Shown here piece by piece: positions 1-6,420 of a stretch of DNA of 24,143 bases. The position numbers were made by a program, and so were the translations under genes. The DNA comes from Flavobacterium psychrophilum (GTDB taxonomy: Bacteria; Bacteroidota; Bacteroidia; Flavobacteriales; Flavobacteriaceae). The notes beneath the pieces were generated by a model that was not told where the DNA came from, searched no databases, and saw only the letters and a list, made by a program, of their open reading frames with translations. How positions within the stretch are numbered: position 1 is the first letter of the stretch; each line of letters begins with the position of its first letter. The DNA lies in the NCBI GenBank assembly GCA_943325515.2, contig CALPPS020000033.1, forward strand, positions 1 through 24,143, given 5' to 3'.

Positions 1-149
1 TAAAATCAAAAGCACACATAAAAGGGGAAGTTGTTTGCGGAAAACTATCCGTTGAACCTGGCGCCGAATTCAGTGCATCATGCATAATGAAACCTCATGT
101 GAAAAGCATGATTAATAATGGAAAATCAACAGAAGAAAAAACAGCGTAA
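1..149 (+). CDS. Bactofilin (polymer-forming cytoskeletal protein), C-terminal end only
   Basis: Only the last 48 or so codons are in the window; the gene starts to the left. The reading frame runs from base 3 to a TAA at 147-149. The visible protein contains the stretch HIKGEVVCGKLSVEPGAEF followed by a short polar tail ending EEKTA. Alternating hydrophobic residues with a 'GxVxxGKLxVxxGA' rhythm are typical of the last turns of the bactofilin beta-helix, after which bactofilins have a disordered tail. Bactofilins polymerise without nucleotide and act in cell shape or wall placement. The next gene starts 3 bases after the stop, so co-transcription with the ATP synthase accessory genes is likely. 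The family call rests on a fragment and is moderately sure. Confidence 0.65.
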   Translation, partial: KSKAHIKGEVVCGKLSVEPGAEFSASCIMKPHVKSMINNGKSTEEKTA

Positions 150-152
150 TAA

Positions 153-392
153 ATGCTAAATGACTATAATAAAAAACCAATGCTTGCGTATGCTCGATAT
201 TCTAGTATTGCCATACAAATGTTGCTTATAATTGGTTTAGGTACATTTGGTGGGGTACAATTAGACAAGAATTACCCAAACAAAAATAATTTATTTACAG
301 TGTTTTTTTCTTTATGCTCTGTCTTAATTGCAATTTTTTATGTAATCAAGCGAATACTTTCCATAGCCAAAGAACAAAAAGATGAAGAATGA
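153..392 (+). CDS. atpZ: AtpZ/AtpI-family ATP synthase accessory membrane protein
   Basis: This is a 79-residue protein with two hydrophobic segments, about residues 17-35 and 46-65, separated by a short polar loop (QLDKNYPNKNN), and a charged tail ending EQKDEE. The two-helix hairpin, the size and the place before atpB match the AtpZ/AtpI family, whose members help c-ring assembly or ion supply of F1Fo ATP synthase. The loop holds a conserved-looking GxxLD pattern (GGVQLDK, about residues 33-39), common in this family. The ATG at 153 follows the bactofilin stop by 3 bases. The stop overlaps the start of the next gene (ATGA at 389-392), which suggests translational coupling. The assignment rests on size, topology and context. 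Confidence 0.75.
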   Translation: MLNDYNKKPMLAYARYSSIAIQMLLIIGLGTFGGVQLDKNYPNKNNLFTVFFSLCSVLIAIFYVIKRILSIAKEQKDEE

Positions 393-787
393 AAGAATTT
401 TTAAAATCGCAATTTCAGATTATAGTTCAAAGTGAATTGATTACTTTGATATTATTTTTCATACACAATACTTTACAAAATAAATTGCTTCCAAAAGCAA
501 TACTGATAGTTCCGTTGTACCAAATTTATCTTTTCCATTTTGTCGTAACTAGCATTATTATTTTTATAGTAATATATAAGAAGCATCAGGGGAATGAGAA
601 TGTGTTTAACCTTTTTGTATTATTTACTCTATTAAAAATGTTGCTTGTGGTGATTTTTTTACTCCCAGTTTTCTTGTCAGATGTGAAAAATAAGAACTAC
701 GATGTCTTTAATTTTTTTATGCCTTACTTTATCTATCTAACGTTTGAAGTTTATTCAATTACCAAATTACTAAAAAAGCAAAATTAG
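389..787 (+). CDS. Small polytopic membrane protein of the ATP synthase cluster, possible AtpI-like
   Basis: A 132-residue, very hydrophobic protein with about four predicted membrane segments (roughly residues 14-28, 38-64, 69-92 and 104-124). The loops are short and lysine-rich, and the C-terminus is basic (KLLKKQN). I do not recognise it by sequence. The four-helix size and layout resemble ATP synthase subunit I (AtpI/UncI), and its location between the AtpZ-like gene and atpB supports a role in Fo assembly, but this is inference from position. It overlaps the previous gene by 4 bases (ATGA). After its stop comes a 114-base gap that carries the promoter for atpB, so it may be transcribed from an upstream promoter while atpB also has its own. 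Confidence 0.7.
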   Translation: MKEFLKSQFQIIVQSELITLILFFIHNTLQNKLLPKAILIVPLYQIYLFHFVVTSIIIFIVIYKKHQGNENVFNLFVLFTLLKMLLVVIFLLPVFLSDVKNKNYDVFNFFMPYFIYLTFEVYSITKLLKKQN

Positions 788-835
788 AATCTGAAAATTC
801 ATCAAAAAACAAGTTTTAAATTAAAGCAAAATAAT

Positions 836-867
836 TTTGACATTTTGTCTTAATGTGTGTACATTTG
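836..867 (+). promoter_or_regulatory. Bacteroidota-type promoter for the atpB-G operon
   Basis: The -7 box TACATTTG at 860-867 fits the Bacteroidota consensus TAnnTTTG exactly. A TTTG at 836-839 lies 20 bases upstream and fits the -33 element. Transcription would start near 872, giving a leader of about 30 bases before the atpB ATG at 902. This is a pattern match only; no start site has been measured. Confidence 0.6.
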
Positions 868-901
868 CGCAAAATTTAAAGAAAGGTTAAATAATAATAA
901 A

Positions 902-1984
902 ATGAAATTAAGAAACCTAAAAAGAGCCGTTTATTCAATAATCCTTATTCTTACATCAATGACTGGATTTGCTTCCGAACAGAAGGAAGCCGCTGAAGGT
1001 GAAAAATTTGACGCAAAAGAAATGATTATGCACCACGTCAAGGATGCTCATGCCTTTCATCTGTTTGACTGGAATGGAGTGCCTGTTTCTTTAGAATTGC
1101 CAATTATACTTTACGACAAAGGTTTGACTATTTTTTCATCTGGAGAATTTCATCACGATGATTCAGGAAAACATATCGTTGAAAAAAACGGAAACAAATT
1201 CGTTAAACTTCACGAAAAAATTTACCAGTTAAATGCTGGTGAAACTGAATTAAAATTAAATGCAGAACACCACCCTGAAAATGCATCTACACCTTACGAC
1301 TTTTCAATCACTAGAAATGTTTTCATGATGTGGGTTTCAGTACTATTTCTTTTAATTGTATTTATAACTTCGGCAAGAAAATATAAAAACAAAGACTATG
1401 AAAAGTCTCTTGGAATTGCGGCATTTATAGAGCCATTAATCTTATTTGTTAGAGACGAAATCGCAAGACCAATGATTGGTGAAAAAAGATATAAAAGGTA
1501 TATGCCGTACTTATTAACGGTATTCTTCTTTATTTGGATAAACAATATTTTTGGTTTAATACCAATTCTTAATGGTGCTAACTTAAGTGGTAACATTGCT
1601 TTCACAATGGTTCTAGCTACGTTTACATTTATAATTACAACATTTAGCGGTAATAAGAATTATTGGAAACATATTTTCTGGATGCCAGGAGTTCCTGTCC
1701 CGATGAAAATATTTTTAATGCCTATTGAACTAATAGGAATTTTTACAAAACCAATTTCTTTAATGATACGATTGTTTGCTAATATTACAGCAGGGCACAT
1801 TATTATTTTGGCTTTAATGTCCTTAATTTTTATTTTCAAAACTATTGCAGTGGCACCAGTATCAGTGGCATTTTCATTATTTATCACCATTATTGAAATA
1901 GTTGTAACAGCTATACAAGCTTATATTTTTACAATATTGTCTGCCCTTTATTTTGGAATGGCAACAGAGGAAGAGCATCATTAA
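902..1984 (+). CDS. atpB: F1Fo ATP synthase subunit a, with N-terminal extension
   Basis: Subunit a of the membrane sector Fo, which forms the ion half-channels beside the c-ring. The C-terminal 230 residues carry the multi-helix fold, with the essential arginine at R290 in the segment SLMIRLFANITAGH; the GxIP pattern appears in NIFGLIPILNG. The first 130 residues or so are an extension over the E. coli protein: a signal-peptide-like start (ending near TGFASEQ) and a soluble, histidine-rich part with HHVKDAHAFH and FHHDDSGKH. I chose the ATG at 902 (360 residues). A longer frame opens with GTG at 857, but that codon lies inside the predicted promoter. It leads an operon with atpE 20 bases downstream. 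Confidence 0.95.
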   Translation: MKLRNLKRAVYSIILILTSMTGFASEQKEAAEGEKFDAKEMIMHHVKDAHAFHLFDWNGVPVSLELPIILYDKGLTIFSSGEFHHDDSGKHIVEKNGNKFVKLHEKIYQLNAGETELKLNAEHHPENASTPYDFSITRNVFMMWVSVLFLLIVFITSARKYKNKDYEKSLGIAAFIEPLILFVRDEIARPMIGEKRYKRYMPYLLTVFFFIWINNIFGLIPILNGANLSGNIAFTMVLATFTFIITTFSGNKNYWKHIFWMPGVPVPMKIFLMPIELIGIFTKPISLMIRLFANITAGHIIILALMSLIFIFKTIAVAPVSVAFSLFITIIEIVVTAIQAYIFTILSALYFGMATEEEHH

Positions 1985-2004
1985 TTAATTTAAATTTTAT
2001 ATAT

Positions 2005-2214
2005 ATGACTATTACAGGAATTGCAGCTATTGGAGCTGGTTTAGCAGCTATTGGAGCTGGTGTTGGTATCGGTAAGATTGGAGGATCTGCTATGGAAGCT
2101 ATGGCTCGTCAGCCAGAAATGCACGGAAAAATTCAATCTTCTGCGCTAATTTTAGCCGCTTTCGTTGAAGCAGTAGCTTTATTTGGTGTTGTTGTTGCTT
2201 TATTGCAAGGATAA
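2005..2214 (+). CDS. atpE: F1Fo ATP synthase subunit c
   Basis: A 69-residue hairpin of two membrane helices that forms the rotating c-ring. The polar loop is ARQPEMHGK (residues 34-42), the site that contacts F1. The ion-carrying carboxylate is E55 in FVEAVALFG. The sodium-type signature (a glutamine in helix 1 and an EST-type triplet in helix 2) is missing: helix 1 reads GVGIGKIGG and E55 is followed by AV, so a proton ring is expected. Helix 1 is glycine-rich and is encoded partly by an 18-base direct repeat. The gene is followed by an 82-base gap with a strong hairpin before atpF, while other spacings in the operon are short. Confidence 0.95.
   Translation: MTITGIAAIGAGLAAIGAGVGIGKIGGSAMEAMARQPEMHGKIQSSALILAAFVEAVALFGVVVALLQG
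2023..2061 (+). repeat. 18-bp perfect direct repeat inside atpE
   Basis: The sequence GCAGCTATTGGAGCTGGT occurs at 2023-2040 and again at 2044-2061, separated only by TTA. It encodes AAIGAG-L-AAIGAG in helix 1 of subunit c. The two copies are identical at every synonymous position. Confidence 0.95.
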
Positions 2215-2234
2215 TCCAAAAAGAAAAATAAGTA

Positions 2235-2271
2235 TACAGTAGTAACGGTTGGTTGCTACTGTAACTTTTTT
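2235..2271 (+). terminator. Intra-operon terminator-like hairpin between atpE and atpF
   Basis: TACAGTAGTAAC (2235-2246) pairs with GTTGCTACTGTA (2252-2263) around the loop GGTTG. The 12-bp stem has one G-U pair. A run of six T follows (2266-2271). This has the form of an intrinsic terminator but lies inside the ATP synthase operon, so it is likely partial or acts as an mRNA processing or stability element protecting the atpB-atpE message. Confidence 0.7.
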
Positions 2272-2296
2272 AAATTAATTAAAAAACATATAAGAA

Positions 2297-2791
2297 ATGG
2301 ATTTAGTAACACCAGCAATTGGACTAATATTTTGGTCAGTACTTACTTTTTTATTTTTATTATTTATACTTAGAAAATTTGCTTGGAAACCTATTCTTGA
2401 CGCAGTTAACGAAAGAGAAGAAGGAATAAAAAACGCACTACTTTCTGCTGAAAACGCTAAGAAAGAGATGCAAAATTTGAAATCAGACAATGAGAAATTA
2501 ATTGCTGAGGCAAGATTAGAGCGTGATGCAATGATGAAAGAAGCTCGTGAAATTAAAGATAAAATGATTAACGATGCTAAAACTGAAGCACAAGTTGCGG
2601 GTCAAAAAATGATTGAGCAAGCAAAATCTTCTATCGAAAGTGAGAAAAATGCAGCTTTGGCAGAATTAAAATCTCAAGTTTCTTCTTTATCATTAGAGAT
2701 TGCTGAAAAATTATTAAAAGACGAATTGTCTAACAAAGAAGCTCAAACCAAATTGGTAGAGAAAATGTTAGGTGATGTTAAATTAAATTAA
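2297..2791 (+). CDS. atpF: F1Fo ATP synthase subunit b
   Basis: A 164-residue peripheral stalk subunit. It has a single N-terminal membrane helix (about residues 6-26, LIFWSVLTFLFLLFILRKFAW) and then a long charged helix, rich in A, E, K and M, expected to form a coiled-coil dimer reaching up to subunit delta. The 'FxWKPI' feature just after the membrane helix (KFAWKPIL) is typical of bacterial subunit b. The stop is 5 bases before atpH, which indicates tight coupling. Its upstream gap carries the hairpin described above, so its expression may be lower than that of atpE, as fits two b subunits against many c subunits per complex. Confidence 0.95.
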   Translation: MDLVTPAIGLIFWSVLTFLFLLFILRKFAWKPILDAVNEREEGIKNALLSAENAKKEMQNLKSDNEKLIAEARLERDAMMKEAREIKDKMINDAKTEAQVAGQKMIEQAKSSIESEKNAALAELKSQVSSLSLEIAEKLLKDELSNKEAQTKLVEKMLGDVKLN

Positions 2792-2796
2792 TCGTT

Positions 2797-3324
2797 ATGT
2801 CAAGAGCTGCGATTAGATATGCAAAAGCTATTTTAGAAACTGCGGTTTCTAGTGCAAATACTGTAAAAGTAAATGATGATATGTTGTCAATCGTTTCTTC
2901 TATTGCTAGAAGCAAAGAATTGAGTGAATTTTTGTCAAGCCCAATAGTTACATCTGATGTAAAAATGAGTGCTTTGTCAGAAGTATTTGCTTCAGTTCAA
3001 GCAGAAACAAAATCGCTTTTCAGATTGTTACAAGAGAACAAAAGATTTGAAATATTAGCGCCAATCGCTTCACAATATAATATGTTATTCGATGAAATGA
3101 ATAATGTAGAAGTCGCTAAAGTAACTACAGCTTTCCCAATCACTCCAGATTTAGAAAGTATAGTATTAGCAAAAATAGCTTCCATTTCAAACAAAAAGAT
3201 AACTTTAGAGAACATTGTAGATCCATCAATCATAGGAGGATTTATTTTGAGAATTGGAGACAAACAATACAATGCTTCTGTGGCTAACAGATTGCAAGAA
3301 TTAAAAAGAGAGTTTAGTAATTAA
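2797..3324 (+). CDS. atpH: F1Fo ATP synthase subunit delta (OSCP family)
   Basis: A 175-residue soluble protein matching the OSCP/delta family in length and pattern. The N-terminal half is helical and begins SRAAIRYAKAILETA, the usual 'RYAKAL' start of this family. The C-terminal part contains IIGGFILRIGDKQYNASV (about residues 145-162), the characteristic 'GGxxxxIGDxxxDxS' signature, here with Y-N in place of the more common D/I pair. It joins the top of F1 to subunit b. It starts 5 bases after atpF and ends 23 bases before atpA, in the usual F-H-A order. Confidence 0.95.
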   Translation: MSRAAIRYAKAILETAVSSANTVKVNDDMLSIVSSIARSKELSEFLSSPIVTSDVKMSALSEVFASVQAETKSLFRLLQENKRFEILAPIASQYNMLFDEMNNVEVAKVTTAFPITPDLESIVLAKIASISNKKITLENIVDPSIIGGFILRIGDKQYNASVANRLQELKREFSN

Positions 3325-3347
3325 ATTACCATTAAAGATATATCAAA

Positions 3348-4925
3348 ATGGCGGAAATTAAAGCTGCTGAAATTTCAGCAATATTAAAGAAACAGTTAGA
3401 AGGTTTTCAATCTGGAGCTACGTTAGAAGAAGTTGGATCAGTACTCCAAGTGGGTGATGGTATCGCTCGTGTTTATGGATTGTCCAATGCACAATACGGT
3501 GAGTTAGTTCAATTCGATAACGGTTTGGAAGCTATCGTATTGAACTTAGAAGAAGATAATGTTGGTGTGGTACTTTTAGGACCATCAACCGGTATTAAAG
3601 AAGGTTCTATCGTAAAAAGAACACAACGCATCGCTTCATTGAAAGTTGGTGAGCAAATAGTTGGCCGTGTGGTAAACACTCTTGGTGAGCCTATCGATGG
3701 TAAAGGTCCAATCGGTGGTGATTTATACGAAATGCCATTAGAAAGAAAAGCTCCAGGAGTTATTTTTCGTCAACCAGTAACTGAACCATTACAAACAGGT
3801 ATCAAATCTATCGATGCGATGATTCCAGTTGGAAGAGGACAACGTGAGTTGGTAATTGGTGACCGTCAAACGGGTAAAACTACAGTTTGTATTGATACCA
3901 TTTTAAATCAAAAAGAATTTTACGATCTAGGTCAACCCGTATTTTGTATCTATGTTGCTATAGGACAAAAAGCTTCTACTGTAGCTGGAATTGCTAAGAC
4001 TCTAGAAGAAAAAGGAGCCATGGCTTATACAACAATTGTGGCTGCTAACGCTTCAGATCCTGCTCCAATGCAGGTTTATGCTCCAATGGCTGGCGCGGCA
4101 ATCGGAGAATATTTCCGTGACTCAGGCCGTCCTGCTTTGATTATCTATGATGATTTATCAAAACAAGCGGTAGCTTATCGTGAGGTTTCACTTTTATTAA
4201 GAAGACCGCCAGGTCGTGAAGCTTATCCTGGAGACGTATTCTATTTACACAGTCGTTTATTAGAAAGAGCTTGTAAAGTAATTGCGGATGATGATATCGC
4301 GAAAAACATGAACGATTTACCAGACACATTGAAACCAATCGTGAAAGGTGGAGGTTCATTAACGGCGCTACCAATTATTGAAACACAAGCGGGTGACGTT
4401 TCTGCTTATATCCCAACAAACGTAATTTCGATTACTGACGGACAAATTTTCCTCGATGGAGATTTGTTCAACTCTGGAGTTCGTCCTGCTATTAACGTAG
4501 GTATTTCGGTATCTCGTGTTGGGGGTAATGCACAGATTAAATCCATGAAAAAAGTAGCTGGTACATTAAAATTGGACCAAGCTCAATTCCGTGAATTGGA
4601 AGCTTTCGCAAAATTTGGTTCAGACTTAGATGCCGTTACTTTAAACGTAATTGAAAAAGGAAGAAGAAACGTTGAAATTTTGAAACAAGCGGTAAACGAT
4701 CCTTACACTGTAGAAGATCAGGTAGCTATTATTTATGCGGGTTCTAAAAACTTGTTAAGAAATGTTCCTGTGAACAAAGTAAAAGAATTTGAAAGAGATT
4801 ACCTAGAATTCCTAAACAACAAGCACAGAGACATCTTAAATGCTTTAAAAGCAGGTAAGTTAGATGACAGTATTACTGATGTTTTAGAAAAAGTGGCTAA
4901 AGATTTATCGGCAAAATATAACTAA
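3348..4925 (+). CDS. atpA: F1Fo ATP synthase subunit alpha
   Basis: A 525-residue non-catalytic nucleotide-binding subunit of F1. The Walker A motif GDRQTGKT is at residues 171-178, and the arginine that reaches into the catalytic site of beta is R390 in VSRVGGNAQ. The N-terminal helix ([14 protein letters not shown]) is the segment that binds subunit delta, and the beta-barrel domain with [14 protein letters not shown] follows. The length is normal for Bacteroidota. The catalytic partner atpD is not in this window. Codon use becomes richer in CGT and GGT here than in the flanking genes, consistent with high expression. A structured 77-base spacer separates it from atpG. Confidence 0.98.
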   Translation: MAEIKAAEISAILKKQLEGFQSGATLEEVGSVLQVGDGIARVYGLSNAQYGELVQFDNGLEAIVLNLEEDNVGVVLLGPSTGIKEGSIVKRTQRIASLKVGEQIVGRVVNTLGEPIDGKGPIGGDLYEMPLERKAPGVIFRQPVTEPLQTGIKSIDAMIPVGRGQRELVIGDRQTGKTTVCIDTILNQKEFYDLGQPVFCIYVAIGQKASTVAGIAKTLEEKGAMAYTTIVAANASDPAPMQVYAPMAGAAIGEYFRDSGRPALIIYDDLSKQAVAYREVSLLLRRPPGREAYPGDVFYLHSRLLERACKVIADDDIAKNMNDLPDTLKPIVKGGGSLTALPIIETQAGDVSAYIPTNVISITDGQIFLDGDLFNSGVRPAINVGISVSRVGGNAQIKSMKKVAGTLKLDQAQFRELEAFAKFGSDLDAVTLNVIEKGRRNVEILKQAVNDPYTVEDQVAIIYAGSKNLLRNVPVNKVKEFERDYLEFLNNKHRDILNALKAGKLDDSITDVLEKVAKDLSAKYN

Positions 4926-4930
4926 TAATA

Positions 4931-4996
4931 ATTTGAAGATTTGAAAATTTGGAGATGAGATTCATTTTCAAATTTTCAAATTAACTAATTTTCAAA
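4931..4996 (+). repeat. Phased octamer array with a 13-bp perfect inverted repeat (atpA-atpG spacer)
   Basis: Three tandem octamers ATTTGAAG, ATTTGAAA and ATTTGGAG (4931-4954) face complementary octamers TTTTCAAA at 4965-4972, 4973-4980 and 4989-4996. The core is ATTTGAAAATTTG (4939-4951), perfectly complementary to CAAATTTTCAAAT (4969-4981) around a 17-base loop. The T-run expected of a terminator is absent, so this is more likely an mRNA stem-loop or a decayed interspersed repeat. Confidence 0.75.
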
Positions 4997-5002
4997 TTCA
5001 AT

Positions 5003-5863
5003 ATGGCAAACTTAAAGGAAATCCGTAATAGAATTACTTCCGTTCAGTCAACGATGCAAATTACATCGGCGATGAAAATGGTTTCTGCTGCAAAGTTGAA
5101 AAAAGCACAAGATGCTATTACAGCAATGCGACCTTATGCCGAAAAATTAACGGAATTATTACAAAGTGTTAGTGCTACTCTAGACTTTGATGCTGGTGGA
5201 CAATATACTTCTCAACGCGAAATTAATAAAGTGTTAATTGTTGCTATAACATCAAATCGTGGTTTGTGTGGAGCTTTTAATACTAACGTTATTAAACAAG
5301 CCAAAGTAGTTGCTGATGGTTATGCTGGAAAACAAGTCGATATCTTTGCTATTGGTAAAAAAGGAAATGACGTTTTAAGAAAAACCAATACTGTAATCGC
5401 TAACAAAAGTGAAATATTTGATAATCTTACTTTTGAAAATGTTGCCGAGATTGCAAAAGTGTTGACAGAAAAATTTATTTCTGGTGAGTATGATAAAATC
5501 GAAGTGGTGTATAACCAATTCAAAAATGCTGCTACTCAGATTGTGCAAACAGAACAATTCTTGCCATTAGCGCCAATTGCTTCGGATAAACCTGCGTCAA
5601 CAGGAGATTATATCTTTGAACCTTCAAAAGAAGAAATTGTTCTGACGTTGATTCCTAAATCGTTAAAAACGCAATTATATAAATCTATCAGAGATTCTTT
5701 TGCCTCAGAACATGGCGCTCGTATGACTGCAATGCACAAAGCAACTGATAACGCAACCGAATTAAGAAACCAATTGAAGTTAACGTATAACAAAGCACGT
5801 CAAGCTGCAATCACTAATGAGATATTGGAGATTGTTGGTGGAGCGGAAGCATTGAAAGGATAA
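5003..5863 (+). CDS. atpG: F1Fo ATP synthase subunit gamma
   Basis: A 286-residue central rotor shaft. The start MANLKEIRNRITSVQSTMQI and the following TSAMKMVSAAKLKKAQ are the classic gamma N-terminal coiled-coil signature. The C-terminal helix, with SEHGARMTAMHKATDNA and then a NKARQAAITNEILEIVGGA ending, is the second half of the coiled coil and the family signature. The central Rossmann-like domain begins ITSNRGLCGAFN. The length matches the family. It is the last gene of this half of the operon, and a strong terminator lies 24 bases downstream, so atpD and atpC must be transcribed elsewhere. Confidence 0.98.
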   Translation: MANLKEIRNRITSVQSTMQITSAMKMVSAAKLKKAQDAITAMRPYAEKLTELLQSVSATLDFDAGGQYTSQREINKVLIVAITSNRGLCGAFNTNVIKQAKVVADGYAGKQVDIFAIGKKGNDVLRKTNTVIANKSEIFDNLTFENVAEIAKVLTEKFISGEYDKIEVVYNQFKNAATQIVQTEQFLPLAPIASDKPASTGDYIFEPSKEEIVLTLIPKSLKTQLYKSIRDSFASEHGARMTAMHKATDNATELRNQLKLTYNKARQAAITNEILEIVGGAEALKG

Positions 5864-5886
5864 TTAAAATAGTATATAATTTTATA

Positions 5887-5916
5887 AAAGAGCCAACAGT
5901 CATTGGCTCTTTTTTT
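5887..5916 (+). terminator. Intrinsic terminator of the ATP synthase operon
   Basis: AAAAGAGCCAA pairs with TTGGCTCTTTT around the loop CAGTCA (5897-5902), followed by a T-rich tail. The GC-containing stem and T-run make this a confident rho-independent terminator directly after atpG. Confidence 0.9.
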
Positions 5917-5941
5917 ATTACTTTTAAATAAAAATCCCATA

Positions 5942-6379
5942 ATGGAAATCAGAGAACTTTCATCGCTTGAACAAATTCTAGAACAATTTGAAACGATACA
6001 ATTTCTATATCCAAATATGGCAATCGAGCGCTATAAATCTTTTCTCGAAGACATGATTCCCAAAAGCTATAAACAAGTAGCTGTTTTTGATGGGGAAATT
6101 TGTGTGGGTTTAACCGGCTTTTGGTTTGGTACCAAATTATGGACTGGAAAATATATCGAAATCGATAATTTTATTATCCACCCTGATTATCGTAAAAAAG
6201 GAATTGGAAAACTAATTTCCACCTATATTGATGAAAAAGCTAAAGAATTAAACTGTACGTGCATTGTACTTGATGCTTTTACTGGAAATTTTACTGCACA
6301 TCGATTTTATTATAATCAAGGATATGAACCTCGTGGATTTCATTTTATTAAAACTATTGATAAAAATGGATTTTCATAA
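5942..6379 (+). CDS. GNAT-family N-acetyltransferase
   Basis: A 145-residue GNAT acyltransferase. The acetyl-CoA pyrophosphate loop is RKKGIGKL (R84 to L91, the 'R/QxxGxG/A' motif A), preceded by the beta strand IEIDNFIIHPDY. Motif B follows as FYYNQGYEPRGFHF near the C-terminus. The substrate cannot be told. I chose the ATG at 5942; a longer frame opens with TTG at 5903, but that codon is inside the terminator stem. It follows the ATP synthase terminator with only 25 bases of space, so it may be expressed by readthrough or from a weak promoter I could not identify. Confidence 0.88.
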   Translation: MEIRELSSLEQILEQFETIQFLYPNMAIERYKSFLEDMIPKSYKQVAVFDGEICVGLTGFWFGTKLWTGKYIEIDNFIIHPDYRKKGIGKLISTYIDEKAKELNCTCIVLDAFTGNFTAHRFYYNQGYEPRGFHFIKTIDKNGFS

Positions 6380-6392
6380 TCTAATAAAAACC

Positions 6393-6400
6393 TATTTTTG
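6393..6400 (+). promoter_or_regulatory. Possible -7 element before the flippase gene
   Basis: TATTTTTG fits TAnnTTTG and lies 21 bases before the TTG start at 6421. No good -33 TTG element is seen at the right distance, so this is a weak call. Confidence 0.3.
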
Positions 6401-6420
6401 TTTCATTAACGAAAAGCACC

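Noticed and set aside
857..901. GTG start giving a longer subunit a
   Set aside because: The codon lies inside the predicted promoter (836-867), upstream of the likely transcription start, and the added residues do not look like the family; the ATG at 902 begins a clean signal-peptide-like stretch.
5903..5941. TTG start giving a longer GNAT protein
   Set aside because: The codon is within the 3' arm of the ATP synthase terminator stem; the ATG at 5942 starts directly before the conserved fold.
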